Source: Corallium rubrum (lineage: Eukaryota; Cnidaria; Anthozoa; Scleralcyonacea; Coralliidae). Taken from it: DNA of 64,000 bases. This document shows, piece after piece, positions 1 to 10,105 of this stretch. Under the pieces are notes generated by a model. It was not told where the DNA came from. It saw only the letters and a list, made by a program, of their open reading frames with translations, and did not search any database. The stretch lies in NCBI GenBank assembly GCA_964035015.1, contig OZ036007.1:10484881-10548880 (forward strand), in the 5' to 3' direction. The first letter of the stretch is position 1. The number at the start of each line of letters is the position of its first letter. The position numbers and the translations under genes are program-made.

Positions 1-600
1 CTGCCGAAAACGAACGATACGCCGTAAGCAAAGAGTTAATGAGATAGTTCTTAAACCATACTTAACTCCTTCGCTACCGCGAGCTATCCACTTGACAAGT
101 AAAATAGTCTGGCGTTAGAAAGAGTAAAATACTAGAGACTGCTTGGTTCGAAACTTTCAATCCTAGATGCCTCGCATTGTCAATGACGAATAAAATCGTC
201 TGGCGTTAGCCAGTAAGATTCGCGTAAAAGCGGGAAACGGCAGAGAAGATCGCGTGACGATTTTTTCTCCCGCCAGCCGTGTGCATGGCTTTCGCCGTTT
301 CAACGCCAAGACGACTGTTTTCACTGAGACGGCAACTGCAGATTCTACAGTCCAAATTTCTAATATTTCCTCTCTTTCACGTCTTTTACGAAGGAAAAGG
401 AAAACAATAGAAATGTTAATAATGATCACAAAATGTTTTTAAACCATATATACCAAAACGAACACGAAAAAGCAACCTTTTCAGTGACAACTACAAATAC
501 CTCTTTTTAGCCGCCATCAAAGATCTACTAATGTCAATCTAATCTCTGCCGTTCTGCGATTACGGCGTGAATCCTTTGAAACGAAAATTAAGTTTGTCAA
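1..600. other. Intergenic, no gene seen
   Basis: I see no convincing gene. A short motif, GTCTGGCGTTAG, occurs twice in the same orientation (about 108 and 199), each time just after a TAAAAT stretch, so this is probably the edge of a dispersed repeat. The short open frames on both strands at 163-442 lack splice or start context and overlap each other. Confidence 0.5.
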
Positions 601-880
601 AATTAAGTTTGTCTTATATTTGAAAGAACACTTGAAATGGTAGAGTTACATGCATATTTTTCAGTTTTTCGTTTCCTTGCTTCGTTTTTGAAATATTTTA
701 GTTTGTTTGATATGCAAATTAAACATTTTGACGTCACACGTGCATAATGAGTTATCGAAAAAGTTATATATCTTTGCTATTATCAAATATAATAATCACT
801 TGAAGATCTACATGTTTAGTGTTGTGAGCGAAACACATCCACATACTTCATTCAAATTAATTTGGTTTCAGAGTATTTGG
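600..880 (+). repeat. Dispersed repeat, copy 1 (arm of TTAA-foldback family)
   Basis: This segment resembles 2316-2600 in the same orientation. Shared landmarks are a TTTGAAAGAACAC block, GTTTCCTTGCTTCGTT, a TTTGATATGCAAATTA-like block and the palindrome TGACGTCA at 729-736. The same order of landmarks recurs in the TTAA-bounded foldback at 12639-13138, so I read it as a single arm or decayed copy of that family. It is non-coding. Confidence 0.6.
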
Positions 881-1425
881 ATTCGTTAGGTGTTTACACT
901 GCAACAGTATTCGCAGATTCGGCCCTTACCAAATTTCGGAATTCCTTTAATTCAGTTAATATGTTGACCATGTTGGTTCCACCACAACCCCACATGACTA
1001 CGAGCGGAAGAGCATCCGAATTCATCGGAATAACCGTTCAAACTACGTATTGTCTCGGATTCAAAAGTATTCGGATAGGAAGTTTCTACATTTTGTTTCC
1101 GGATTCGGAATTTCCGGATGCGTAATCAAACCGGGAAGTTTTTATTCCGGATTCATTCTTTTGTGTGTAAACGGCAAAATGAATCCGGTATTAAAACGTT
1201 CCGGATTCCTCACGAATCTGAAAACTTTGCTCTAGTGTAAACGGGGTCTTTCAGTATGTGAATATATACTTTTGAATCCGAAACAATACGTATATAGTGT
1301 AAACGGTTATTCCGATGAATCCAGATAGGAATTCCGAGTGTAAACGGCCTGAATACTGTTGTATTCAATACCGGAAACTTTTACGAATCCGCATAGTTTT
1401 GCTTTAGTGTAAGCGTAGTCATAGT
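878..1425. repeat. Degenerate foldback element with repeated TGTAAACGG motif
   Basis: AGTGTAAACGG-like motifs recur at about 1166, 1233, 1294, 1338 and 1402, and the reverse form GTGTTTACAC occurs near the left end (891). Internally, a stretch around 1020-1080 (TTCATCGGAATAACCG) is inverted at about 1290-1320 (CGGTTATTCCGATGAA). This suggests an old transposon-derived palindrome. No target-site duplication was found. Confidence 0.5.
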
Positions 1426-1590
1426 ATCTTCGTACTTGTGAAAGACCTTTACGTCATTGTTTCACAAAGCCTCTAAGGTCTGGTTTTCTACTTCTGAAAT
1501 GGTTTTATATTTGTGAAAGGGTTTTAATCCTTTTGTAGCAGTTCCGTTTGGCAAAGGGCGTTTAAAAGTTTCAATTTCTAAGAGAACAAA

Positions 1591-1700
1591 GTAAACACGT
1601 GCAGAGCGTCGAACAACGTGTTTACTTGAACCGTATAGTCAACACGTGCTGGTGTTTGTATTTATAAGAAATCTATCTCCGCATTGGTTCAGAGACTTAT
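1591..1700 (+). promoter_or_regulatory. Possible promoter with two CACGTG boxes and TATA-like element
   Basis: CACGTG occurs at 1596-1601 and 1643-1648. GTAAACACGT at 1591-1600 is a perfect 10-base inverted match to ACGTGTTTAC at 1616-1625. A TATA-like TTTATAAG follows at 1661-1668, which would place initiation near 1690. The candidate 5'UTR exon ending at 1845 lies directly downstream. The promoter role is inferred from motif order alone. Confidence 0.35.
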
Positions 1701-1845
1701 CTTAAAGTCAGACTAACAACTTGTGTTTCGTTCTCGTTGTAAAAGTCTATATATACGCTTCTGTGGGCACAGAAACTGGATTTCGTCATATCCGCAAACG
1801 AAGGAAAGGAGTCTGTTTTGTTTCTTGTAATACTGTGAATTACAG
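1690..1845 (+). other. Possible non-coding first exon (5'UTR) of the TSP1 gene
   Basis: The segment ends in a consensus splice donor (ACAG followed by GTAAGATT at 1846). The first coding exon is preceded by a pyrimidine tract and a GACAG acceptor ending at 4269, immediately before the ATG at 4271. Joining the two would give a 5'UTR exon plus an intron of about 2.4 kb. No open frame of note is present. The left boundary is a guess based on the TATA-like element. Confidence 0.35.
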
Positions 1846-2040
1846 GTAAGATTTAATACTGTGTGATAAATTGTTTGTCGTAACAGCGAACTGTTATGAC
1901 TTAAGCTATATAAATTTGTATATCTTTAATACACATATATAGTCTGGCAATTGTCTCGGTTTTATATTACTGTATTCCATGTTAAAACCTGACTTACAGT
2001 GATTTGGTAGTAAGAGGCACTTTGTTTAAAACTAAAGCTT

Positions 2041-2257
2041 TAAAGCCGTAATCAAACGAGAACGCAAGTCATCGCAAGTTGGCAGTCACGCTATCTCAGC
2101 CAGCCTCTCTGAATAATTTCCCAAAATATTATATACCGTGACAAAGTTGAAACTTGTTTAAAACACTCACGAAACCTTTATTTTGTTAATTTGGGTGTTC
2201 GAACGACCGCTACAGAAATTTGTGACTGCCAACTTGCGATGATTGATTACGGCTTAA
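2041..2257. mobile_element. MITE, 3-bp TAA target duplication (Harbinger-like)
   Basis: The element 2044-2254 (211 bp) begins AGCCGTAATC and ends GATTACGGCT. The terminal inverted repeats run on with GCAAGTTGGCAGTCAC and its complement. TAA flanks both sides (2041-2043 and 2255-2257). A 3-bp TWA duplication is characteristic of the PIF/Harbinger superfamily. There is no transposase. It lies in the presumed first intron of the TSP1 gene. Confidence 0.65.
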
Positions 2258-2315
2258 TAATTTATGCCGTGACCCCTATAGATTACCGATACGCAATATG
2301 AACATTTAAAGTGAT

Positions 2316-2600
2316 AATGAAACGACAATTAGGTTTGTGTATTTGAAAGAACACTAGAAATGGCAAAGTAACATCTTTTGCAGTTTTTCGTTTCCTTGCT
2401 TCGTTCTTGAGATATTTCAGTTTGTTTTTGATGTGCGAAGTAAACATGTTGACGTCACATAATTTGTTATCAGAGAAGGTTTTGTAATATATATCTCTGC
2501 TATATTATTAATCACTTGAAATCTACATATTTGGTGTTGTGGTTGAAACACACCCACGCGCTTCCTTTGAATAAATTTGGTTTGATAATCAGGTTCTGCA
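2316..2600 (+). repeat. Dispersed repeat, copy 2 (arm of TTAA-foldback family)
   Basis: Direct repeat of 600-880 with the same ordered blocks, including TGACGTCA at 2450-2457 and a GAAACACACCC-like block near the right end. The two copies lie about 1.7 kb apart and are clearly diverged. Confidence 0.6.
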
Positions 2601-3116
2601 ATAACCAAGGTTAACAACAAGGGAACTGCGCGTGCGCCAGGGTCATCGGAGTGGATACCAAAAACTATTACAACAAAAAACATCACACTCTCAAACTTCA
2701 AGAAGTTACTATTCAACTACTACATTAACACACTTAACAACATGTATGACGTAGGCGACCCACGAACATGGAAAAGCATATGTTTAAAATGCAACACAGC
2801 TCGAAGCCTATGAACCCACCATCGTGTTGCTTTTAGTAGATATCGTAGTAAATTTAATGTATGTAATGTATGTTGTATATCGTTATGTATTTTTAAAGCA
2901 ACAGTTAAATCGTACTTGTTTTGGGGCCGCAGTAATTGGCACAATAGGCTGGGTAACCGCAATAGCTAGTGGTTACCCAGTCTATTGTCTTAATGTCTGT
3001 ATTTATGTTTGTAACGTGTATGGCAAAGTTATTAAAATTAGAATAAAATAAATAAAAATAAATATGACAAGCATCGTACATGTGTCATGTGATCGGTCAT
3101 TAGTGCAGAACGGTAG
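2600..3116. other. Intronic or intergenic, no gene; short hairpin
   Basis: No coding signal. A compact inverted repeat at about 2939-2990 pairs CTGGGTAACC with GGTTACCCAG around a short loop. The rest is AT-rich sequence without recognised structure. Confidence 0.5.
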
Positions 3117-3892
3117 TAATGTCTCAATCAATTCCAAGCGTGACCATCCCCCCCCGGACATTTGATCGGCATTTGACATTTTTGCGTTAGAGTACTGCAA
3201 ATGCCCCACCATGGGGTCAGCATAGCTGTACAAATCCCCACAGAGGGGTCTTGAAATTGATGCAAATGCCCCAAGCATGGGAATTTAAAGAAGCAGATTT
3301 TATATTGTCAGACAGCTGAGGCGGCCTTGACCAACCATATTATTAAACATAAACATATATTTATAAAATAGAGGTCAAAAACTACTTTCAAACGTCTGAA
3401 CTAAGTTGTCCAAGCCTTTTTCCCGAAGCCAGGAAGCCACAAACAGCACATCATTCCCCTCAAACTCCTGTAAATCCGCCATGATTGATTGCAATCACAT
3501 GCATGGCGTATTTTGTAATACGGTTAAAGAACGGTAGATACGCGACATTTTTGGCGCTTGAGAGCCAGTGGTATTTTTATGGAAAATATTTGCCGAAAGA
3601 TATCGTATTTTTATATACTGAAAAAGCTAGAGAAGTGGACGAGTATGTATTAGTATGAAATACATGTGGTGTGCCTTTATAAAAGATAGAATTTTTGTAA
3701 TTGAGTATTGATTTACAGTACTTACTTTTGCCAGGTTACTTTTTAAGAAAATAACAGGCAAGTATATACTATTTAGGTACTTCAACAAATTCCCCACCCC
3801 GGGGACGACCTGCAGAGGCAAATACCTGACCCTGGGAACAGTCAACTGCCCGGGGGGACATGGTCACGCTTGGAATTGATTGTGACATAATG
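3117..3892. mobile_element. Foldback element with arms of about 45 bp and CCCC/GGGG mini-hairpins
   Basis: The sequence around 3118-3165 (containing CAATCAATTCCAAGCGTGAC) is inverted at about 3850-3892. Between the ends lie three spaced CAAATGCCCC...GGGG-type mini-hairpins (about 3198-3280) and a related CCCC...GGGG segment near 3790. Superfamily unknown; no clear target duplication. Confidence 0.55.
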
Positions 3893-4013
3893 TGAGGGAA
3901 CAAATTGAGCATCCCACCAACCCCCAACCCCCATTTTACAAAGAGACAGATGCAATAAATTCCTCATTTCCACCAAAACTTTTTGGTGTGATAGGCGATA
4001 TATCATAGACGAG

Positions 4014-4125
4014 AAGCCGTTTATTATCTGATTTGAAAACACCGAGAAGCGTGTTGAAAAACGAGGTGATAGCCGAGTTTTGTAACTCACTTCGAGGTGT
4101 TTTTAAATCAGATAATAAACGGCTT
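4014..4125. repeat. Short foldback (palindrome)
   Basis: AAGCCGTTTATTATCTGATT starting at 4014 is mirrored by AATCAGATAATAAACGGCTT ending at 4125. The region between is CG-containing (ACCGAGAAGCG...TCGAGGTGT). It resembles the foldbacks at 8727, 9222 and 14956 in design. It lies upstream of the first coding exon. Confidence 0.7.
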
Positions 4126-4270
4126 TCGAGTGTATAGTTTTTGAGCTAGGAGTATTAACAATTTACGACGGCTTGTGTAGCAAGAACTAATCAGAAAACT
4201 TCACTAACTCCAAGCTGAAAATCCTAAACTAACTGCTATACTTCAATTTTTGTTTTTTTCAATGGACAGA

Positions 4271-4541
4271 ATGTTACAGGGAACATGGTTGACGTTCATC
4301 GTTATCATCATGTGCGTGAGCAAAATGGAGGGGAAATCGTTAGTGAACTCGAGAAAACCTTTACGATGGCTCACGAGACGTGATGTGAACACTGGGTGGT
4401 CTCCATGGAGTTCCTGGTCCAAGTGCAGTGAAAGGATATGTTGTCGTCATGGAGTCATGTCACGACATCGCAACTGTAGCGAACCGTCTTGTGTTGGAAT
4501 TGAAAATGAGGCTGAGGATTGCCCAAAAAGGAACTGCAAAG
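4271..4541 (+). CDS. Secreted TSP1-domain protein, coding exon 1 (signal peptide + TSP1)
   Basis: Codes for residues 1-90 plus the first base of codon 91. The chosen start (ATG at 4271) follows a pyrimidine tract and GACAG acceptor ending at 4269; an in-frame ATG at 4262 would add three residues. Residues 5-17 (TWLTFIVIIMCVS) form a hydrophobic core typical of a signal peptide, and a dibasic RR (36-37) could be a processing site. Residues 42-90 match a thrombospondin type-1 repeat: tryptophans at 43, 46 and 49 (GWSPWSSWSKCS), cysteines 52, 57, 69, 74, 84 and 89, and an RHR basic layer. Cys58 sits where the family usually has glycine. TSP1 repeats occur in secreted or matrix proteins and bind glycans or other proteins. 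The donor GTATAT starts at 4542, phase 1. The TSP1 call is strong; the gene's identity is unknown. Confidence 0.85.
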
Positions 4542-4791
4542 GTATATAATAGGGAGCTTAAGCAAGCTTGGACGACGACGGCAATCTAAAGTTCTTTATC
4601 TAGCAGAAACCACGAATCATTTACGTAGTATTGAATACGTAACGTATATTTTCCGACATCCAAAAGCTTTAGAGTTCTAAAAGGATTTTGTCGCATAGTT
4701 TGAAGTCAAACTCAACTCACAGGTTTCGTCGTTTCACGAGTTAACGTCGTCCTGAAGACGTGAAAATGACCTGAATAACGTTGTATATATA

Positions 4792-5106
4792 CAGTGTGTA
4801 TCAAAAAAATTCGAACCCTTACAAAAGGAATTAGTATTCTTTTCAAACAACCTATTGTAGTAGTTTGATAGCCCTAAAAGCGCTGAGTTCTAAATTAATC
4901 AGCACATAAGTTAAACAGGAAGAGAAAAATATTTTAAATACTTTCACCATGCATACACTTCAAGTTATCTTAATTTCCCAGGTGTATAAGACCGTGTTTT
5001 TTACGCATCCATGACTCAGAAGTGTTTAGGGCTTTCAAACTACTACAATAGGTTGTTTGAAACGAATGCAAATTCATTTTCTAAGGGTTCGAATTTTTTT
5101 ACACAC
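4792..5106. mobile_element. Tc1/mariner-like MITE, copy 1
   Basis: Begins CAGTGTGTATCAAAAAAATT after a TA and ends in a degraded complement near 5106. The inner arms include CAACCTATTGTAGTAGTTTG and its complement. The family is shared with 5635-5888 and 5891-6226. The assignment rests on the TA site and the CAGGGTGTATC-type terminus of the best-preserved copy. It lies in intron 1 of the TSP1 coding region. Confidence 0.6.
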
Positions 5107-5634
5107 AAAGGTGTGTAAAATTTATTCATACCGAGTTATTTGTTTTTAAATATATATAGTCGAAGCCGTATCCAACTTAGTCGTCTTATAATTGAGAATA
5201 TACTGTCGATTTTCGACAACTAAAATCGTGAATAGTTCACTTATGAAATTCGAAGTTTCTAACAACAAAATGAACGTCAAAATCCCTTTATTTTCTCGTT
5301 ATTTACACGCCATTGCGGCAAGAGTTTAGAAGGCAATCAGAATTTGGAGTCTGGGTCGAGTGATGTCATTAGTTGTGCAACTATGCCAACTATTTTAATG
5401 ATGTCTCAATTTTTAGGGGGAAAAGCACGGTCTTCAAACGCTAAATAAACATACTTCCATTTAATTGTTCGTCCTAAAACTTTCACAGTCAAAAGAAGCG
5501 CTGTCAAACATTGCTTTAATGTTATTATCTCCAACTTGGAAATTTCGTTGCATAGGCTAGATTAACCGCTAAAAACTATCCTTAGTAAGTGTAGCCTAGC
5601 AACGTAATATGTCCGAATCACACCCTTCAGTTTA
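5107..5634. other. Intron sequence, nothing recognised
   Basis: AT-rich intronic sequence between MITE copies. I see no exon with matching splice sites and no clear repeat structure. Confidence 0.5.
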
Positions 5635-5888
5635 CAGTCTGCATAAAAAAAAACTGGAACCCTTAGAAAATGGAATTAGTTTTCTTTTAAAACGACCTAT
5701 TGTAGTAGTTTGAAAGCCCTAAAAGCGCTGCGTTATAAATTAATTAGCACATAAGTTAAACAGGAAGAGAAAAAGCTTTTAAATACTTTCACCATGCACT
5801 TCAAGTTAGTCTTAATTTCCCAGGTGTATAAGACCGTGTTTTTTTACGCATCCATGACTCAGAGGTGTTTAGGGCTTCAAACTACTAC
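5635..5888. mobile_element. Tc1/mariner-like MITE, copy 2 (truncated)
   Basis: Closely matches copy 1 from its left end (CAGTCTGCATAAAA) to the ACTACTAC block, then stops where copy 3 begins at a TA (5889-5890). The expected right end is missing on the far side of copy 3, so the right part was lost before or during the later insertion. Confidence 0.6.
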
Positions 5889-6228
5889 TACAGGGTGTAT
5901 CAAAAAAAAGGCTACCCTTAGAAAATATAATTAACATTCTTTTCAAATAACCTATTGTATACTGACAGCCCTGGACACATACGCGTTGCTCTGTGGTCAG
6001 TTGAACCATTTTTAATCGAACTGATATGAATATAATTAACATTTTTATTTCAGTTATGCTCCTTCATACGTTTAGAAGTTATCGTAATTTCCCAGGTGTA
6101 TACGACCATTTGTTTTTTACGCATCCGTGACTTCAGAGGTGTCCAGGGCTGTCAATATACAATAGGTTATTTGAAAAGAATGTTAATTATATTTTCTAAG
6201 GGTAGCCTTTTTTTTGATACACCCTGTA
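5889..6228. mobile_element. Tc1/mariner-like MITE, copy 3 (intact ends, TA duplication)
   Basis: The element 5891-6226 starts CAGGGTGTATCAAAAAAAAG and ends in the reverse complement, with TA on both sides. The arms extend for about 60 bp or more and are close to perfect. It codes for no transposase. It appears to be inserted at the end of copy 2, giving a nested order. Confidence 0.7.
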
Positions 6229-6423
6229 TAGGTACGTAAGCGAGCCCAACGCGAACGTCACGCGACGACCGGAGTACAATAGTATTTTTCAACCAAAACA
6301 AAGCGTTGAATAATTTGCAGTCCCAAGGGTAATCACAACACCATCCTCGTTGCACATTCAACTGAAGCGTTTTCACGTTTTCAAGACGACGACATGGCAA
6401 GGAACAGCAAAAGTTGTTAGTTA

Positions 6424-6968
6424 CTTAGGCGCAGAGGCGTAGGAAGCGGGGGGACTTGGGGGGGGGGGGGGGGGGCTTGAGCCCCCGCAAATTTTACATG
6501 GGGGGGAGGGGGGGGGGGGGCTGAGCCCCACCACCACCACCACCACCACCGAAAAAAAGTCAGGACAAGCCTTGCTAAATTTAATGATTGTATTAGTACG
6601 ACTATACAGAGGCTAGGAGAGCAGCTACTTACGGTATTCTACCTACGGGGTTCATCTACACGACAACACGAGATTTCACAAACGGTTGTAGCGTGATTGC
6701 GTGAATAGCCTGAAGTTTTAGCCAGCCTGCCACGCGACATGCGGGCTAATAATTTCTTCGTTTTTATGTTAAAATTTGAACTATGCTTGCTGTAGAATTA
6801 GATGAAAAAGTTTCCTCAAATTGCTGCAAATTGTGTTTCCGAGGTTCTAGATTTCAAAACTTTCTGGAGAGCACCCCCGAACCCCGCTAAAAATGCGGTC
6901 ACTGATTATCTGCATGCCGACTTCAGCCACCCCAACTTTGAATCCGTTCCTACGCCTCTGCTTAGGCG
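6424..6968. mobile_element. hAT-like MITE with perfect 8-bp target duplication
   Basis: CTTAGGCG at 6424-6431 is repeated exactly at 6961-6968. The element between (6432-6960, 529 bp) starts CAGAGGCGTAGGAA and ends TTCCTACGCCTCTG. An 8-bp duplication with CAGRGGC-like ends is typical of hAT transposons. Inside are long G runs and a CCA-rich tract (6440-6553). The open frame at 6802-7014 crosses the right end and is not a gene. Confidence 0.8.
6440..6553. repeat. Homopolymer G runs and (CCA)n tract
   Basis: Several runs of 8-19 G with short breaks, then a (CCA)n stretch of about 24 bases. Runs of this kind can form G-quadruplexes and are prone to sequencing error, so their exact lengths are unreliable. 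They are part of the hAT-like MITE. Confidence 0.75.
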
Positions 6969-7115
6969 TTTATCTATTGTACGTCACTTTCTTGAAGCTA
7001 TGGTTGCTTTTTAAAGGTCTTATAAAATACATACAATATACGATGTCCTGATCCATGGTTTATTTTAAATGTAGTAACTTAATTGCCGTCGTCGTCCTAG
7101 CTTGCTTAAGGTCCC

Positions 7116-7186
7116 TAATATGTTGTTTGAACAGAATACTAATTCATTTTCTAAGGTTCCGGGTTTTTTTGTACATATGCACTGTA
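7116..7186. mobile_element. Tc1/mariner-like MITE, right-end remnant
   Basis: Matches the right end of copy 1 (TTGTTTGAA...TTCATTTTCTAAGG...TTTTTTTGTAC) but has no left half. A solo end left in intron 1. Confidence 0.5.
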
Positions 7187-7297
7187 TATTTTGTGTTGTG
7201 TTATTTCTACTCCTGGGGATACACTTGGGTAATAAATAAATTAAGTTTTTTGTTCAGATTGTATTTAATGTTATCGTGTGTACATTTTGTTCTACAG

Positions 7298-7539
7298 AGT
7301 GTTCTTCAGGACCGCTGCCCGACACTACCATTGCCGCCACGGGCTCATTCATTAACACAGAATGTGAAACGACTAAAAAACATTCAGGGTCCGGCAAGTT
7401 GTCATTTCTGATACGTCCTTCAGTCTACAAGCACTTTCCTGGTTTAAAAAGCGCATTGCGCAGTGGATTTTTTGCCCTGCAGAAAGTATATCTTTCATCT
7501 CACGACGAAAACAACAAAAGGAAGATCGTTATTTATAAG
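7298..7539 (+). CDS. Secreted TSP1-domain protein, coding exon 2
   Basis: The acceptor TTGTTCTACAG ends at 7297. The exon opens with AG, completing a GAG codon with the last G of exon 1, so phase 1 matches phase 1. It codes for residues 91-171 and ends on a full codon at 7539, followed by GTAAGATT (phase 0). The protein part starts ECSSGPLP and includes a Ser/Thr-rich stretch and two cysteines (92 and 113). The second half mixes hydrophobic and basic residues (KLSFLIRPSVYKHFPGLK). I recognise no domain. Two matching phases and good splice sites make this a real exon with high likelihood. Confidence 0.8.
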
Positions 7540-7559
7540 GTAAGATTTTTGATAAGTAA

Positions 7560-7820
7560 GATTTTTTTATCGCGTTTTGAATTGAGAAAATTTTAATTGT
7601 TTTGTGATTAGGGTGCAATTATTATTTATAATTGAACCAAACTGATTTGTAAATATCAAGAACACTTCTGTTGTAGGAGAGTATAGTTAGCAACACACGA
7701 AAATTTTAGCGAAAAATATTAAAACCTAGCGAAGTGGTAACTTCTCAAAAACACCATTTGGTGGGGGGAAAACTGACCAGAGAAAAACGAGCCGAAAGGT
7801 CTTTGTGGTTATATGTATAG
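7560..7820. other. Intron 2, left part, nothing recognised
   Basis: Follows the donor at 7540. AT-rich, with no exon-like stretch and no strong inverted repeat. Confidence 0.5.
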
Positions 7821-7912
7821 GTTATTTTGAGGCCCCTCGGGGATATGTGATTTATTCACCGAGAGCGAAGCCCGAGGTGAATAAACATATCCCCGAGGGG
7901 CCTCAAAATAAC
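7821..7912. repeat. Foldback with GCGAAGC near its centre
   Basis: GTTATTTTGAGGCCCCTCGG from 7821 is mirrored exactly up to 7912, and inner arms (TTTATTCACC / GGTGAATAAA) extend the pairing. The unpaired middle contains GCGAAGC at 7865-7871, a sequence known to form a very stable mini-hairpin. It lies in intron 2. Confidence 0.8.
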
Positions 7913-7954
7913 GTACTTATTTTTCACATGGCGAGGTTGACAGGATTTCATAAG

Positions 7955-8056
7955 ATAAGGAGTGGTGTGGAGGATATTAGACGGGAAGATTAGAGGAGAA
8001 TATTATAGCGAGGAGTGGTAGAGGGGAATATTAGAGCCTTAGAGGGGAATATTAAC
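7955..8056 (+). repeat. Degenerate purine-rich tandem repeat
   Basis: Variants of GAGGGGAATATTAGAG are repeated about five times with irregular spacing of roughly 15-25 bases. No coding potential. Confidence 0.55.
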
Positions 8057-8133
8057 CTATTGTTTTGCCAGGGGCTATTGAATATATTCCCCTAAAATGA
8101 CAAAGGAAACCGAGGTATGTGAAAAATAAGTGT

Positions 8134-8225
8134 ATTTCAAGGGCATTGGCAATATAAATTAAGTTTGTCCAATTTGCATGAAATTGTAATGTAAGACCTT
8201 TTACAACATTTCCGTTTATATAGAC
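8134..8225 (+). mobile_element. Truncated TTAA-foldback arm
   Basis: Matches the left arm of the element at 12071 (AAGGGCATTGGCAATA..., AAATTAAGTTTGTCC..., AGACCTTTTACAA). It lacks an inverted partner and an intact TTAA (here TTCA), so it is an old fragment. Confidence 0.5.
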
Positions 8226-8726
8226 GCGAGTTACCTGGCGGGTTGTAATACTTGAGATGATTATCATCAATAAAAGTGACATAAACAACGAATATAGAAA
8301 ATTCATCCCGCTATGCCGAGTTACCCGGAGAAAGTGTTTATATGGGGAAATGTTTATCCCGCTTTGTCTATACCCTTTAAGTAATTTGTCCGGCGAAAAT
8401 TATATTTTTTATGTTGTTAAAAAGTATATTTCAATTCGGTTTCTTTTGTACTGATAGAAAATTCTTTATAGTTGTTATACGAAATTGAAATATATTTTCT
8501 TCATATTTTATATCCACTCCACTATATAGACGAAATCGTTTCGACTGCGCTTCAAAAACTCATTAATAAGTCATGAGGAAAATTCAAAAGAAATTAAAGT
8601 TTAATCAGTGTCTTTATATGTGATAAAGATACGTCCTGATTTACAAGGCTTAGACAAGGTTATTTTTCAAACATACTACGCCAATGAACTTACTAAGTGA
8701 AGCCGTTCAATAAACTCACAGTTCGT
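8226..8726. other. Intron 2 sequence, no gene
   Basis: AT-rich. Contains a block near 8555-8580 (CATTAATAAGTCATGAGGAA) also seen, diverged, near 14043 and 14812, which marks a dispersed repeat. No exon seen. Confidence 0.45.
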
Positions 8727-8787
8727 GTTTTATCAGATATAAAAACACTCGGCTTCGCCTCGTGTCTTTATATCTGATAAAACACTC
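8727..8787. repeat. Foldback with GCTTCGC near its centre
   Basis: GTGTTTTATCAGATATAAA is mirrored by TTTATATCTGATAAAACAC. The middle reads GGCTTCGCC (8751-8759), the complement of the GCGAAGC mini-hairpin. Confidence 0.75.
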
Positions 8788-9221
8788 CTGCTCGTTTATT
8801 AAACAGTACATACAATCTGAGTCGGGATAAAACGTAGTTCATTTATAACATGAGGCTGAGCAGCCGTAGTAAACATAACATTTCTGATTTCAGAAACTTT
8901 TTAATGTTTAGGTATTCTATAAGGATAAAATTTGCTTATCGATTAATGATTATCCTTGACAATAATCCTAAACGTAGTGTCTAAAAATAATGAAATCAAG
9001 ACTTGAAAAGAACAGTCCCAGCCCATGTTATCTTCCCGTTATGCTTTAATAGACACGATGTAATTTGCATAGGGGATTGAATAGGAAACTAATTTTCACG
9101 TGGGCCTAAATGAAACTACGATTTGGTGTATTGTTACCTTGTCTTTACTTGCATCATAGTTATTCAGAGATTAAGCGTATTGATGGACTGTCATCCCTGC
9201 CATAATCTCTTACCAGAACTA
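8788..9221. other. Intron 2, no gene
   Basis: No coding signal or defined element; AT-rich with scattered short palindromes. Confidence 0.45.
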
Positions 9222-9343
9222 ATTAAGTAATAGATAAATCCCGAGAACGAGGGATTTATGCTCTATAAAGACCCAAGGACGCGCAGCGTCCGAGGGCTTT
9301 ATATCGCATAAATCCCGACGTTTGAGGGATTTATCTGACTTAA
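9222..9343. repeat. Foldback with GCGCAGC near its centre
   Basis: The outer arms pair ATTAAGTAATAGATAAATCC with a close complement ending about 9343, and inner arms pair around ATAAAG / CTTTAT. The apex is GGACGC-GCA-GCGTCC, which contains GCGCAGC (9281-9287), a member of the GCGNAGC mini-hairpin class. A CTTTATGCGATATAAAG block at about 9450 is a related fragment. Confidence 0.7.
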
Positions 9344-9777
9344 TTTATTATTGAGGAGGTTTTCCAACAAACTTTTGTCTTTTTTTCTACCTTGGACAAA
9401 GATTTTCCTAGTTTTTTTCTTCATTTCTTATCTAATTAGTATTCAAGGGCTTTATGCGATATAAAGCCTTCGAAAGAACAAAGAAAACCGACTCAGTAAT
9501 AAATTAACCACCAATACAATCTTAGAGACATTAACCAGACACGAAACGTATCTTTCTTTTCGGGAACTGAGAGGCATAAATTATCTTTTTCAGCGAGAGC
9601 TTGTAAATATTTTTAATACCTATAATATTTTAACATTTTATTCCGCACTTAATCTTCTCTATACTGTATTTAATCCTTTTAACTCATACTGTTTTAAGCA
9701 TATATTGTAAATCATTGTACTTTTTAATCTTAAGATGGATAATTAAATAAATTATTATTATTATTAATACAAAATAT
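9344..9777. other. Intron 2, no gene
   Basis: AT-rich sequence with short TTA runs near 9755. No exon or defined element seen apart from the fragment near 9450. Confidence 0.45.
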
Positions 9778-9935
9778 ACCGGTTTGGAAGCTCAACAAAA
9801 GTCATTGTTTTATGTTTTTGTTCAGGTTTATGGAAATTTTGCACTTTCGCGGTTACTGAATATATTCGTTTTCTATACAATGAAGCAATCATCCAATAGC
9901 AACGTTTGGGTTCAATCGCTCAACCGTACTGTTTA
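9778..9935 (+). repeat. Half copy of the palindromic element at 14385
   Basis: Contains GGTTTGGAAGCTC, AAAGTCATTGTT, a TCACGGTCACTGA-like block, ACAATGAAGCAATCATCC and CCAATAGCAACGTTTGGGTT. The same blocks occur in order on the opposite strand at 14670-14790 and 14395-14425. Only one arm is present here. Confidence 0.55.
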
Positions 9936-10105
9936 AATATTAATAAACCTAAAACAAAGGATTTGGCACCTTCATGTACCTTTCAACATGAATCGTAGCT
10001 TGATTGTTAACCGCTTTGAAGTTTGCTGGGTTTCCAAACCATGTATATTTTCTATTAACTATGCTTGCATGTAGTAATTGTTTGTTTTTGTTTTATTCAC
10101 TTTAG

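Noticed and set aside
163..442. Open frames on both strands near the left edge
   Set aside because: They overlap each other, have no splice or start context and show no recognisable content.
6802..7014. 70-codon open frame
   Set aside because: It crosses the right end of the hAT-like MITE and its target duplication.
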